The notes beneath the pieces were generated by a model. The model saw only the letters and a program-made list of their open reading frames with translations. It ran no database searches and had not been told where the DNA came from. A program made the position numbers and the translations under genes. A stretch of 64,000 bases of DNA from Paenibacillus castaneae. Its GTDB lineage: Bacteria > Bacillota > Bacilli > Paenibacillales > Paenibacillaceae. The DNA is taken from the NCBI RefSeq assembly GCF_002884445.1, contig NZ_KZ614144.1, positions 5,169,212-5,233,211 of the forward strand, in the 5' to 3' direction. Of the stretch, positions 31,050-40,200 are shown piece after piece. Position 1 is the stretch's first letter; each line of letters starts with the position of its first letter.

Positions 31050-31481
31050 ATGTCATTGGGAAGCAGAATCAAACAACTGAGGGTCGATCGTGGATTAACG
31101 CAGCAGGATGTCGCCTCCAAGCTGGAGATGGGAAGATCGAATTTCGGGCATATCGAGAATGATCGGGTAACGCCAACGAGTGAAGATTTGCAAAAAATGG
31201 CCGACATATTAAATACAACAACCGATTATTTACTTGGCCGAGAGGCTGCTTCGGCAACTATTCCCGATTGGGCAACGTATAGAGATAAGCGTGATTTCAA
31301 GAAGCTGTTAGAAGAAGATGGAGAAATTATGTTTGACGGCGTGCCCATGAGCTTAACAGATCGTCAGCGCGTAATGGATGTGCTTACCGGGCTGTTCTGG
31401 GAGGCTAAGCAAATGAATAAACACAAAAAAAAGACCGAGCCGCATGCGAACGACGATGCTCCTGATGATGCCAAAGGGTAG
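31050..31481 (+). CDS. XRE-family repressor (ImmR-like)
   Basis: A 143-aa protein. The N-terminal ~65 residues are a classical HTH_3 domain (GSRIKQLRVDRGLTQQDVA, then NTTTDYLLGRE). The C-terminal half is helical and ends in a charged tail. GGAGG lies 9 nt before the ATG. It is followed 8 nt later by an ImmA/IrrE-type protease gene, the standard repressor/antirepressor-protease pair of integrative elements and phages (ImmR-ImmA of ICEBs1). Repeated palindromes ahead of it suggest autoregulation. No integrase or phage genes are nearby, so it may be a relic or a chromosomal stress switch. Confidence 0.85.
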   Translation: MSLGSRIKQLRVDRGLTQQDVASKLEMGRSNFGHIENDRVTPTSEDLQKMADILNTTTDYLLGREAASATIPDWATYRDKRDFKKLLEEDGEIMFDGVPMSLTDRQRVMDVLTGLFWEAKQMNKHKKKTEPHANDDAPDDAKG

Positions 31482-31489
31482 GTGATGCT

Positions 31490-31900
31490 ATGGATAAGAT
31501 GATTTTGAGGCTCATCCGCAAATACAAGACCAATGACCCCTTCACTATCGCTGAAGGCCTTGGCATTCATATCCGTTATGCGGATCTCGGGGAAGGCACA
31601 CGGGGCCTCTATTTCAAAAAATTGCGGCTGCGATTTATCGTTATACATGAGAGCCTGCCTGATAATTGGCGCAGATTCGTATGTGCGCATGAGCTTGGAC
31701 ATGACAGGCTGCACCCTGGCTTCAACCGTTTTTGGCTTGATGAACAATCGTTTTTCAATGTCGGGAAGTATGAACGGCAAGCGAGTAAGTTCGCTGTCCG
31801 ACTGCTCACAGCCGGTGATTCCCCTGCACGCAGCGAGACGCTGGAGGAGCTTCTGATGCGCAATGATGTTCCCATTGAAATGCAGAAATTTTATTATTAA
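31490..31900 (+). CDS. ImmA/IrrE-family metallopeptidase
   Basis: A 136-aa protein with the zinc-protease motif HELGH (H67-E68-H71) in FVCAHELGHDRLHPG, followed by a helical C-terminus. Family members cleave a cognate XRE repressor, here most likely the upstream gene product. The gene starts 8 nt after the XRE stop, with AGGTGA in the gap, and ends in a terminator. Confidence 0.85.
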   Translation: MDKMILRLIRKYKTNDPFTIAEGLGIHIRYADLGEGTRGLYFKKLRLRFIVIHESLPDNWRRFVCAHELGHDRLHPGFNRFWLDEQSFFNVGKYERQASKFAVRLLTAGDSPARSETLEELLMRNDVPIEMQKFYY

Positions 31901-31911
31901 TAAGCCCATCA

Positions 31912-31956
31912 AAAAAACAGTCGAGCAGGATTAGCCATCCTGTTCGGCTGTTTTTG
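31912..31956 (+). terminator. Terminator after the XRE-ImmA operon
   Basis: AACAGTCGAGCAGGAT pairs with ATCCTGTTCGGCTGTT (two G-U pairs) and is followed by TTT. It lies 12 nt after the ImmA stop. Confidence 0.85.
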
Positions 31957-32013
31957 AGTAATAGCTGTTTTTATTTACCATATCAAGCACTGCTGTGATT
32001 GCACAATTAGCAT

Positions 32014-32262
32014 TTAACGAGCATGATCTACCTTCATAATATCCAAAAAAGGAATTTTCGTGATGTTACCCATATATTCAACATGCACCTTTTTTGTTCG
32101 TGAGTCCAGCTCTGTTATGACGCCACGGACTTGCTCCTCCGCTGCCCATATCGTGAGCAGAAGCTCGGCTTTCTCCTGCATGGCTTCCACCAGCCTCTCA
32201 CCCAGCTCTTCAAGCTCAAATTCATCTCTTGTTGGACGTTTAGGTCCCTTTGCCTTAGCCAA
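32014..32262 (-). CDS. YolD-like family protein
   Basis: About 82 aa. AEEQVRGVITELDSRTKKVHV then EYMGNITKIPFLDIMKVD, after a KGPKRPTRDEFELEELGE N-terminus, matches the YolD-like family, often paired with translesion polymerases (UvrX/DinB) in SOS-inducible units. No polymerase gene is adjacent here. The start is the TTG at 32262 with GGAGG 8 nt upstream; the ATG at 32307 has no such site. Confidence 0.65.
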   Translation of the reverse strand: MAKAKGPKRPTRDEFELEELGERLVEAMQEKAELLLTIWAAEEQVRGVITELDSRTKKVHVEYMGNITKIPFLDIMKVDHAR

Positions 32263-32396
32263 GCCTTTCCCCTCCTGCCGTAAAGCTCTATTATAGCATG
32301 TCAGCATAGGTATATGTTAGTGTCCAGCCTCGCTTAAATAAGCGATATATAGTAGAATGAACACGAAGCTACACTATTTAATTATGAGGTGTTCGA

Positions 32397-32693
32397 ATGG
32401 CTATTAGTTTTACGTCGTCTATAATAAATCGATTAAACCGGGAAATTACAGAGCTTAAGGAGCAATGCAGCAGCGACAGAAAAAAGCTGGATAAGGCAGC
32501 TTCCAGGATCAAACAGCTGCAAAAAGACAGCAAGATTAGCCAATCCCCCAGCGATTTAAGCAGTAAAATGACTCAAATCAATAAATTAACGGATGAGGTT
32601 GCCAGATTAACCAGACTGCAAGCTGATTTATCCAAGCTGCTCGCTCAAAAAGAAGCTCAGCTCAAGCAGCATAAAGCGGCTCCCCAAAAATAG
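32397..32693 (+). CDS. Small coiled-coil protein
   Basis: A 98-aa protein, almost entirely predicted coiled coil (INRLNREITELKEQ, LDKAASRIKQLQKD, LTDEVARLTRLQADL with heptad leucines), with no membrane segment or enzyme motif. GAGGTG precedes the ATG and a terminator follows at 32703, so it is a real monocistronic gene of unknown function. Confidence 0.6.
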   Translation: MAISFTSSIINRLNREITELKEQCSSDRKKLDKAASRIKQLQKDSKISQSPSDLSSKMTQINKLTDEVARLTRLQADLSKLLAQKEAQLKQHKAAPQK

Positions 32694-32702
32694 ATAACGT
32701 CA

Positions 32703-32742
32703 ATAAGACCGATCACAAGCATAATGTGATCGGTCTTGTTTT
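32703..32742 (+). terminator. Terminator after the coiled-coil gene
   Basis: AAGACCGATCACA pairs with TGTGATCGGTCTT and is followed by GTTTT. It lies just after the stop at 32693. Confidence 0.85.
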
Positions 32743-32784
32743 CTACTTTGGCAGGTGCTTAAACGAGACAGTTATCGCACAAAA

Positions 32785-32812
32785 AAAATCGTGCAGCAAA
32801 TGCACGATTTTC
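32785..32812 (-). terminator. Terminator after the PL11 gene
   Basis: AAAATCGTGCA pairs with TGCACGATTTT. On the minus strand it is followed by a run of T. It lies directly beyond the stop at 32826. Confidence 0.85.
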
Positions 32813-32825
32813 ATTGTATAGCTCA

Positions 32826-35800
32826 CTACCTATTATAAATCCGATACAATAATACTGCCGCTTCTGCTCTAGAAGTATTTCCTAGAGGATTGATTTTACC
32901 ATTCGCGCCAACAATCCATTCATGATTTACCATTGCTGCCGCAGCTTGAAGCGCGTAGTCTGCAATTTCACTATGATCAAGATACGCATCTAACGTTGAA
33001 AGCTCGCCAGCCTTCCATCCCGTTTCAGCGATTTCCATCGCTCTTGCCGTAATCACCATCATATCCTGTCTAGTGATGGCTGCTTTTGGATTTAAATTAT
33101 TATTCCCAAGTCCATTCACGATACCTAATTTCTTCGCGATGCCAGCTGCTTCATAATAGTAATTCCCGGGCAGCACATCTTCGAAGTTCTCTATGAACTC
33201 CGCGTGCAATCCAAGCGTTTTTACGAGCAGAACGATAAAATCAGCTCGAGAAATATTAGCTTCTGGAGTGAAGGTGCGGGTTACTTCCGAAGTTCCGCTA
33301 ATGATTCCTTTGGAGGCTAGAACCTCAATTTCCTTCTGTGCCCATGAATATTTCCCTAGATCCGAGAAGGTCTTATGAACATAAGAAATAACATATTTGC
33401 TGAAATGATTCGTTGTAAAATCTACCGTTCCCGCAGCCGTATTATATGCTCCATTGTAAACGGGGCTTCGCTTGCCCTGTTCATCCACATAGACCACTGT
33501 AAGGTATTCATGCTGCGCTTTTTCTTGATCGGATGGCGAATATGGCAGTGAAATTCGAACGGAAGCACTCGGATTTTTCCATTCTATTTTGACACCATTC
33601 ACGTTAATCGAAAGTTGAATAATCTTCTTCTCAGAATCCATTTCCGGTTCTTGACTATTAAACAAGAACTCAACAATATCATCTTCTTTCAATGCTTCAT
33701 GCTCCAGCATATTAGCAGGAAGTACGAAATCCCCTAGAAAACTAGAAATCGTTAATAAATGGTTGCCTGACGAAGAATGGAGCGCGCTTACTGGCAATCG
33801 AATTGCAAAAGCCTGTCCTTCACCATTCAATTTAACGATCACATTCTTATCCCCATTCGAATCCCTCTGCGCTTTCTGCAGCGCGTTATCGAAAGTCTCC
33901 TTTGTCACTTCAGCTTCAAGCCTTTGCGTGGTTTCGTTAAGTTTGCTCGGAAGATTAAAGGATACTGATCCATTTTCTCCTACTACGATTTGAACACCGC
34001 CCGTATTGCTTGATTGACCAGGAGCTGCTGATCCTCCATCGCCAGGATTCGGTTCTGCTCCAGCAGGTTTATTGGTATAAGCGACGTTCGGCGCTTTAAG
34101 CTTGCCTGCCAATATCTTTTCTTTAATGTCTTCGCCCAAATAAAACCCTATATGCGGCGGCTGATTATAGGCTGTATTCTGCCAAGCAATACCCATCCGA
34201 TATACACTGTCATGCATTAATGTATACAGTCTGTAATCAGTAGCAATTGTTGTGCTGTATATTCGAAGCTCGGAACTGTCCGTAGTTGGCAACAGCACTT
34301 CTTCTCGCCAGTCGCCCAGTATATCCGCCTGCAAAGTTGGCGTTGCTTTCGTCCCATTATTGCTTACCACTCCATCAAATCTTTTAACTACATCGACAGT
34401 GCCTGTCGTTTCGTTATATTTCGTAATGGAGGTCTGATCAAGCAGCTCATGCAGCAAATCTCCATCCCAGTAAAGCGCAAAATTAACAGAAAGACCGGCA
34501 TTTCTGAAGCTGTCTGCGATTACGCTGCCTTGAACATTATAAATGCCGCCCCCTGTTTGCGCGTCAGGACCCGCGGCACCCCAGAACTCGTATCCTGGAA
34601 GAGAAGTGATATTGGCAGCGAGGCCCCTTCCTGCATCGACATAAGCGTTAAACGATTTGATCGTTTCTCCCGTTGCCCCATCATGGTATTCTAAGGATGC
34701 TACTGCCGGCTCCTCATGAACACCTATGACATGCAGTCCTTCACGGTCAGGATCAAATGCCCCTACATGAAGCGCATCCCCGTGCGATCCCGGTTCATGC
34801 CCCATATCGCCATCCATTGTATATAGAATAGTGCCATCATGATCCAGCACCAACGAACCAGCTATAATCTCATCGAAACCATCATTATCAACATCGCCAG
34901 TCGCCAAGCTATGATAGCCCAATCCGCCGCCTCTGCCTTCCACAGCCGAATCAAACCTCCATAATTCCTGAAGCTTGTTATCAACCAAATTATAGGTAAC
35001 GTATGTTGTTCGGGCGTAATAGCCTCTGCCGTATACAGCGCTTGGCTTCACTCCGTCTAGATACGCCAAGCCGGCTAGGAAACGGTCGGAACGATTATGC
35101 CATGTGTCCCCCCATGATGCAACATCCCCAAGCGGAAACGCATAATCAATCGTATCGATAACCTCTCCTGTCTCGCCATTGAATACGGACATATATTCTG
35201 GTCCACCATAGATATGCCCGCTATCGTTAACCCATTTCCCATCATCGTCCGGGTTTCCAATAACGCTAACCACCTTGCTGCTATCGTACTTGCCATTTGT
35301 TGTTCCATATACTGTTGTAGCGTCTGCTGTTTTAATAAGAAATTCACTTTTCCCGTCTCCATCGAAATCAGCAACGATAAATTGATTGTAATGGGCGCCC
35401 GACGTTAGGTTAAGCCCCATATTAATCCGCCAAAGCAGCGTACCGTCCAATCGATATGCATCAAAAATCGTCGGCCCTGTCATGGCTTCCTGCGAGCTGT
35501 CAATGGCGTTGGACGGGTACCATTTCACAATCACCTCATACTGTCCGTCGCCGTCTAGATCCCCAACACTAGCATCATTCACACTATATGTGTAAGCTCC
35601 AGAGGCTGTTGTACCTCCCTCTGGCTTTTGCATCGGGATTGAAAGATAATCCGTACCTGCTGCAGTTGCTTCATTGGTTTCGGCAGAAATCCCCTGAAGA
35701 AGCGTTTCCACCTTATAGATGTCTCCGGGGGTCCCTTCCCGATCAACATAGTTGGTCACCCATAAAGGCTCCGTATTTAATTTCTCACCATTGCGATAAA

Positions 35801-37004
35801 TATTAAAAGTCACATCCTGATCATATTCATCCGCAAGCAATCGCCAGCTAATAAAAATGCCATCCTCCGATTTTAGCGCAATAACTCCAAGGTCTAGCCA
35901 CTCGGTCTGCCTTGCAGAGTCAGAGGGAGCAAGGCGGTTATATACATAGATTGTTGCAAAACGGTCAAAGCTGTTTACCAATCCTTCTGTGTCAGCTAGA
36001 ATGCCTTTAAACTCGTAGACGCCTGCTTCTCCGGAAGTCCATGATCTATCAACAGTGCTCCACTCGGTTACAGCTGCTTCCACCTTACTATTATCCGCAA
36101 GCGTAACTGTCACCGTATCCGGTAAACCGATTGAATCAATGGCATCTGTCGTTTCGTTTACATAAACCCTATGATAAGGCAGTCTATCTACCTTTGTGAT
36201 GGTATTGGCAGGGATAGAAACATTATAAACACCGAAATTATCCATATATGTCGTCCAAGTAATATTATTTCCTGATGTACGCACACCTACCAGCCTGACC
36301 GAAGCGACTGAACCGTCAAAGGCTGTCCCAGCAAGCGATACGGTATATGTTTCACTTGTATCCGATGCTTGGTCGGTAAGCGTTAAATTCACTTCATTCG
36401 TATTTAAATCGATAACAACCTCTACTCTATACCAGGTCTCTTGATTCGTCATGCCTGTTACCGCAGCTGTTTCCGACTTTCCGCCTGTAAAATAGGTGAG
36501 CGGAGCATTGTTGGTATTGTTTATTGTAAATATGATGTGGTCAGAGCTGTCTAGAATTCTAAATTCGCCGCTGTTTTCATTCGCGCTGCCGCCTTTATCA
36601 TTGACTTTGCCCGGATACCAGTCGAATGCAACAAGTATTTGGTTTCCCTTAACAGCGGTATCAAAGATTTTACTTGCAACTCGCCCACCGCTTTGATTGA
36701 CGATACTGTATTGCAGCTTGGGGCTGTTATTGCCGCCCAAATCATTCGTATTAATGGATAGAGCAGCATTGGCAGTTGTAAAACCCCAATTATTGGGGAT
36801 CAGCTCTTCCGTGTCGCCAAAATCGGTAAAGTATTTGACATCATAGCCTGCTAATATATCATTTCGACTGCTGTCCAATGTATCGCTGTCTGCACCAAAT
36901 ACTGCGGGAACAGATGTACACATGAGAGTAAAAATTAATAAAATAATTAAAGCTCCTCTTATTTTGATTCGATTAGCCAAGTTCAATCTCACTCCCTTAT
37001 TCAT
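32826..37004 (-). CDS. Cell-surface rhamnogalacturonan lyase (PL11) with SLH anchor
   Basis: A 1392-aa secreted protein. Order: signal peptide (~1-38), a LamG/concanavalin-like region (~45-255), a bacterial Ig-like domain (~260-345), the PL11 rhamnogalacturonan endolyase core (~350-975, with calcium-binding DLDGDGQYEV, DFDGDGKSEF and DVDNDGFDEI loops, like B. subtilis YesW), a linker and beta-domain, then three SLH repeats (~1211-1392: WAQKEIEVLASKGIISG, SRADFIVLLVKTLGL, TSRAEAAVLLYRIY). It should cut the rhamnose-galacturonate backbone by beta-elimination while bound to wall polymer. The first ATG has a weak ribosome site; a TTG a few codons in, after AAGGGAG, is an alternative start. Confidence 0.9.
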   Translation of the reverse strand: MNKGVRLNLANRIKIRGALIILLIFTLMCTSVPAVFGADSDTLDSSRNDILAGYDVKYFTDFGDTEELIPNNWGFTTANAALSINTNDLGGNNSPKLQYSIVNQSGGRVASKIFDTAVKGNQILVAFDWYPGKVNDKGGSANENSGEFRILDSSDHIIFTINNTNNAPLTYFTGGKSETAAVTGMTNQETWYRVEVVIDLNTNEVNLTLTDQASDTSETYTVSLAGTAFDGSVASVRLVGVRTSGNNITWTTYMDNFGVYNVSIPANTITKVDRLPYHRVYVNETTDAIDSIGLPDTVTVTLADNSKVEAAVTEWSTVDRSWTSGEAGVYEFKGILADTEGLVNSFDRFATIYVYNRLAPSDSARQTEWLDLGVIALKSEDGIFISWRLLADEYDQDVTFNIYRNGEKLNTEPLWVTNYVDREGTPGDIYKVETLLQGISAETNEATAAGTDYLSIPMQKPEGGTTASGAYTYSVNDASVGDLDGDGQYEVIVKWYPSNAIDSSQEAMTGPTIFDAYRLDGTLLWRINMGLNLTSGAHYNQFIVADFDGDGKSEFLIKTADATTVYGTTNGKYDSSKVVSVIGNPDDDGKWVNDSGHIYGGPEYMSVFNGETGEVIDTIDYAFPLGDVASWGDTWHNRSDRFLAGLAYLDGVKPSAVYGRGYYARTTYVTYNLVDNKLQELWRFDSAVEGRGGGLGYHSLATGDVDNDGFDEIIAGSLVLDHDGTILYTMDGDMGHEPGSHGDALHVGAFDPDREGLHVIGVHEEPAVASLEYHDGATGETIKSFNAYVDAGRGLAANITSLPGYEFWGAAGPDAQTGGGIYNVQGSVIADSFRNAGLSVNFALYWDGDLLHELLDQTSITKYNETTGTVDVVKRFDGVVSNNGTKATPTLQADILGDWREEVLLPTTDSSELRIYSTTIATDYRLYTLMHDSVYRMGIAWQNTAYNQPPHIGFYLGEDIKEKILAGKLKAPNVAYTNKPAGAEPNPGDGGSAAPGQSSNTGGVQIVVGENGSVSFNLPSKLNETTQRLEAEVTKETFDNALQKAQRDSNGDKNVIVKLNGEGQAFAIRLPVSALHSSSGNHLLTISSFLGDFVLPANMLEHEALKEDDIVEFLFNSQEPEMDSEKKIIQLSINVNGVKIEWKNPSASVRISLPYSPSDQEKAQHEYLTVVYVDEQGKRSPVYNGAYNTAAGTVDFTTNHFSKYVISYVHKTFSDLGKYSWAQKEIEVLASKGIISGTSEVTRTFTPEANISRADFIVLLVKTLGLHAEFIENFEDVLPGNYYYEAAGIAKKLGIVNGLGNNNLNPKAAITRQDMMVITARAMEIAETGWKAGELSTLDAYLDHSEIADYALQAAAAMVNHEWIVGANGKINPLGNTSRAEAAVLLYRIYNR

Positions 37005-37130
37005 GTTAAGTGACTTTCAACTTTCTAACCACCTTGCTCATCATCACCACCTCTACCACTTTAAATATACTAAATCTACATTCATCCTATTATTGGTTAA
37101 GAGCCCCGTCTATTGGACTTTTTTGCAAAC

Positions 37131-37157
37131 AAAAAAAGCCTTGGTTCACAAGGCTTT
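37131..37157 (-). terminator. Terminator after the beta-helix SLH gene
   Basis: AAAGCCTTG pairs with CAAGGCTTT. On the minus strand TTTTTTT follows. It separates the two large SLH genes. Confidence 0.85.
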
Positions 37158-37205
37158 CAGTGTTCTAGTACTATTTTGCAAAATTTATCTATTATTGATT
37201 AATGC

Positions 37206-40200
37206 CTATGAATTAACTGTTTGAATCAGGTTGAACAAATTCAAAATTGCCTGTGCGGTTTCCGCTCTTTTTGCGTGAATCTGCGGCGCAAATACATGAA
37301 CCGCTGTTCCCTTCATCAATCCGAGTTCGATAGCCTTGTTCACCTCTTTTGTCGCCCATGAGGACACTTCCTTCTGATCTTTTAACAATGAAACATGATC
37401 AGTAGTTGAGGATTTCGCGCCTTTGGCATACTCGTAAGCCCGGACGATTAATGCCGCCATTTGCTCTCTGGTGATTTGAGCCTTCGGTGCAAAGTCATGA
37501 TCAGAAACGCCTAAGATGAGCCCTGCTTCATAGGCCGCCGCAATATCTGATGCATACCAATCCGTTGCATGAACATCCGTAAATGGCGTATTCGCATTCG
37601 TTGCTTTCAATCCGAGTGCTTTAACCAGCATCGTCACAAATTGTGCTCGCGTTGTTTTTCCACTTGGGTTAAACTCGGTTTCCGTCTGGCCGGAGATGAT
37701 ATGCTTTGCCGCCAGTACTTGCAGCGTACGATGTGCCCAATGCTCGGAAGGAACGTCCTTGAATGTTTTATTATATTCCATTACTGCATATTTACTAAAG
37801 TGTGGTGCGGCCGCAGTCAGTTTATTCGTATGAGAGTCGACTACTCCACCCGTGTATGTCCACTCTTTTAACACTTCATCATAGACATAGATGCCGAGCA
37901 ATTCTTCATCCATAAGGTTCCCATCGTAAGGCAAGCTGACGTAGACTGGCTCCGAGAACGTATTTAATTTCGTTTCCTTCCCGTCCTTATCTACTAGTAT
38001 GAAATCAAGATTATAAATCTGCTTGTTGAGCTTCAGATTCGAGCCGTCCATACCTGGGATTCCGCTCTGGTTCTCCTCGATCCGTACGACAATATTCGCA
38101 ATGCTTACATTTGCTCCAGCTTCGCGCAGTACTGCTGGCGGGATAATAATCGATACAGCACCTGCTTGAACTTCCAAGGAATGCTTGATGTTCTGGGTAA
38201 GTCCGATTGGAAGAACAGCCTCTATATGACCGTTCTTTAATGCCACTACTGCCTTGCCATCCTTCACATTCTGCAGATCCGCGACACTAACCAACTGCTG
38301 ATGCCCATTGTTTGTCGGCGGTGTTGGCACCGGTGTTGGTGTTGGTGTCGGTGTTGGTTCTGGTGTTGGTTCTGGTGTTGGTTCTGGTGTTGGTTCTGGT
38401 GTTGGTTCTGGTGTTGGTTCTGGTGTCGGTGTCGGATCGATGCCGCAATCAGATGTACATTCCTCGACCATTTGTCCACTTATGCTGATCGACAATACGC
38501 CTTCAACACCGGAGCCGTCATTTGCTGTTGCGACAACCTTTACCGTTCCATCTCCAACAGCGGTCAATATCCCTTCCTCACTAATCGTCGCCAAGTCGGT
38601 AGCCGTATCGTCCATATTCACGACGGACCATGTAACGTCTTGGAAATCTGCATCTTCCGGCAGCACCGAGGCAATCATTTGTAATGTGCCGCCTTTGGAA
38701 GTTATTTCTGTTGCTCCGTTTGCACCTGTTACATGAATAGAAGCAACTGCGATCTCTTGTCCGCTAATTTCAATCATTGCGCTTCCCGTTACGCCAGAAC
38801 CGTCAGTGGCAGAGGCTACCACTTTGACCCTACCGTTTTTCACTGCTGATAATAATCCTTCACTGCTAATCGTTGCCTTATCAGTTGCCTTAGCGTCCTC
38901 GTTTTCAACGGACCATAGGATCAATTTATTGTCTGCATTCGCAGGCAGCAATCCAGCAGACATTTGCAAGGTCCCGCCAAAGCTCGTTATCTCGGCAGCA
39001 TCACTCTCAGCAGTTACCTCTATGGACTTAACAGGATTCCAAAACTGCACAATAGCATCGTTTACTTGGAAATTTGAAAATACAGCTGTTTTGGCTGATA
39101 TCGCTGTGTTTAATTTCCTTACAAACATTCCAACCTTAGGGGTTGTTATCGCCGTAAACTTGGTAAAGGTGTCGACCACCTTTGTCCAGGTTTCACCATC
39201 GCTGCTATAATACCCACTGTAATCGGTGCCTGTTTTTTGGATTTTCAAATAAATATCTTTAGAAGCAGCTGTAGGATCAGCAAAGGTTTTATCCGTTTGC
39301 GAGCCGCCCTTTATTTGTGAAAACCGAATCTGATTAACCGCAGAGCGTCCTAGGGTAATTGCATTGCCATCATCCTGATAAACGATCAAGCCCGCCCATT
39401 CGAAATTGCGAGATGCATCAAACTCCAGCTTGGTGGAGATTGTGAAGTCACCCGCTTCAGTTCCAGGATTTCTTAGAAGAATATTTTTCGGCTTCGTTCC
39501 TGTCCAGCTTCCTTCCTCTGTTGTTAATTTTAAAACATTTATATTTTTGGAATCAACATCCCAGTTTCCTTGACTTTCTCTCACCCATGTCCATCCGCTG
39601 TTTAGAATTATTGTTTGACCAGTAATATGAATCTTCATTTCAGCTTTAACTCCGGATCCGTCCTGGGCTGTTGCGATGACTTTCACTATACCATCGCTTT
39701 GAGCTCTTAACATTCCAGATGAATCAATGGTTGCTTTGCCTGTTCCGTTTTCTACGGACCAGAAGACCGCTGGATAGTCCGCATTCACAGGCATTACCGA
39801 AGCAGACATTTGCAGCGTACCCGCTCTTGTAGCGATCTTCGTTGCGTCGTCTAAGCTGGTTAGATGAATACTGGAAACTTTGACGAGCTCACTGCTGTAA
39901 TCTATAATGGTTTTTCTGTTGCCGGCGTAGGTTACAGCTTCTCCGAATTCATTCACAATATGAGTAATTTCGCTGCCTGTCTTGCCCGCTAAAAAAACGG
40001 AAGTCGCATGATGAATTTTTACGCCTGCGGTTTCAGGAATTTCAATCGCGCTATGAAGCTTCACTTCGGCATCCCTAAAGAAGGAATAAATACCTAGACC
40101 CCAGGCTTCATGCGAGCTCACGGATTCAGCCACTTTGTAAGAAGCATAGCCATTCACGGTTGCATGGTTGCTCATCCAGCTTTCTTGGTCTGGAACATCA

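Noticed and set aside
38301..38736. Cys/Trp-rich and Gly/Val-rich frames opposite the (PTPE) linker
   Set aside because: These are antisense readings of the 12-bp repeats.
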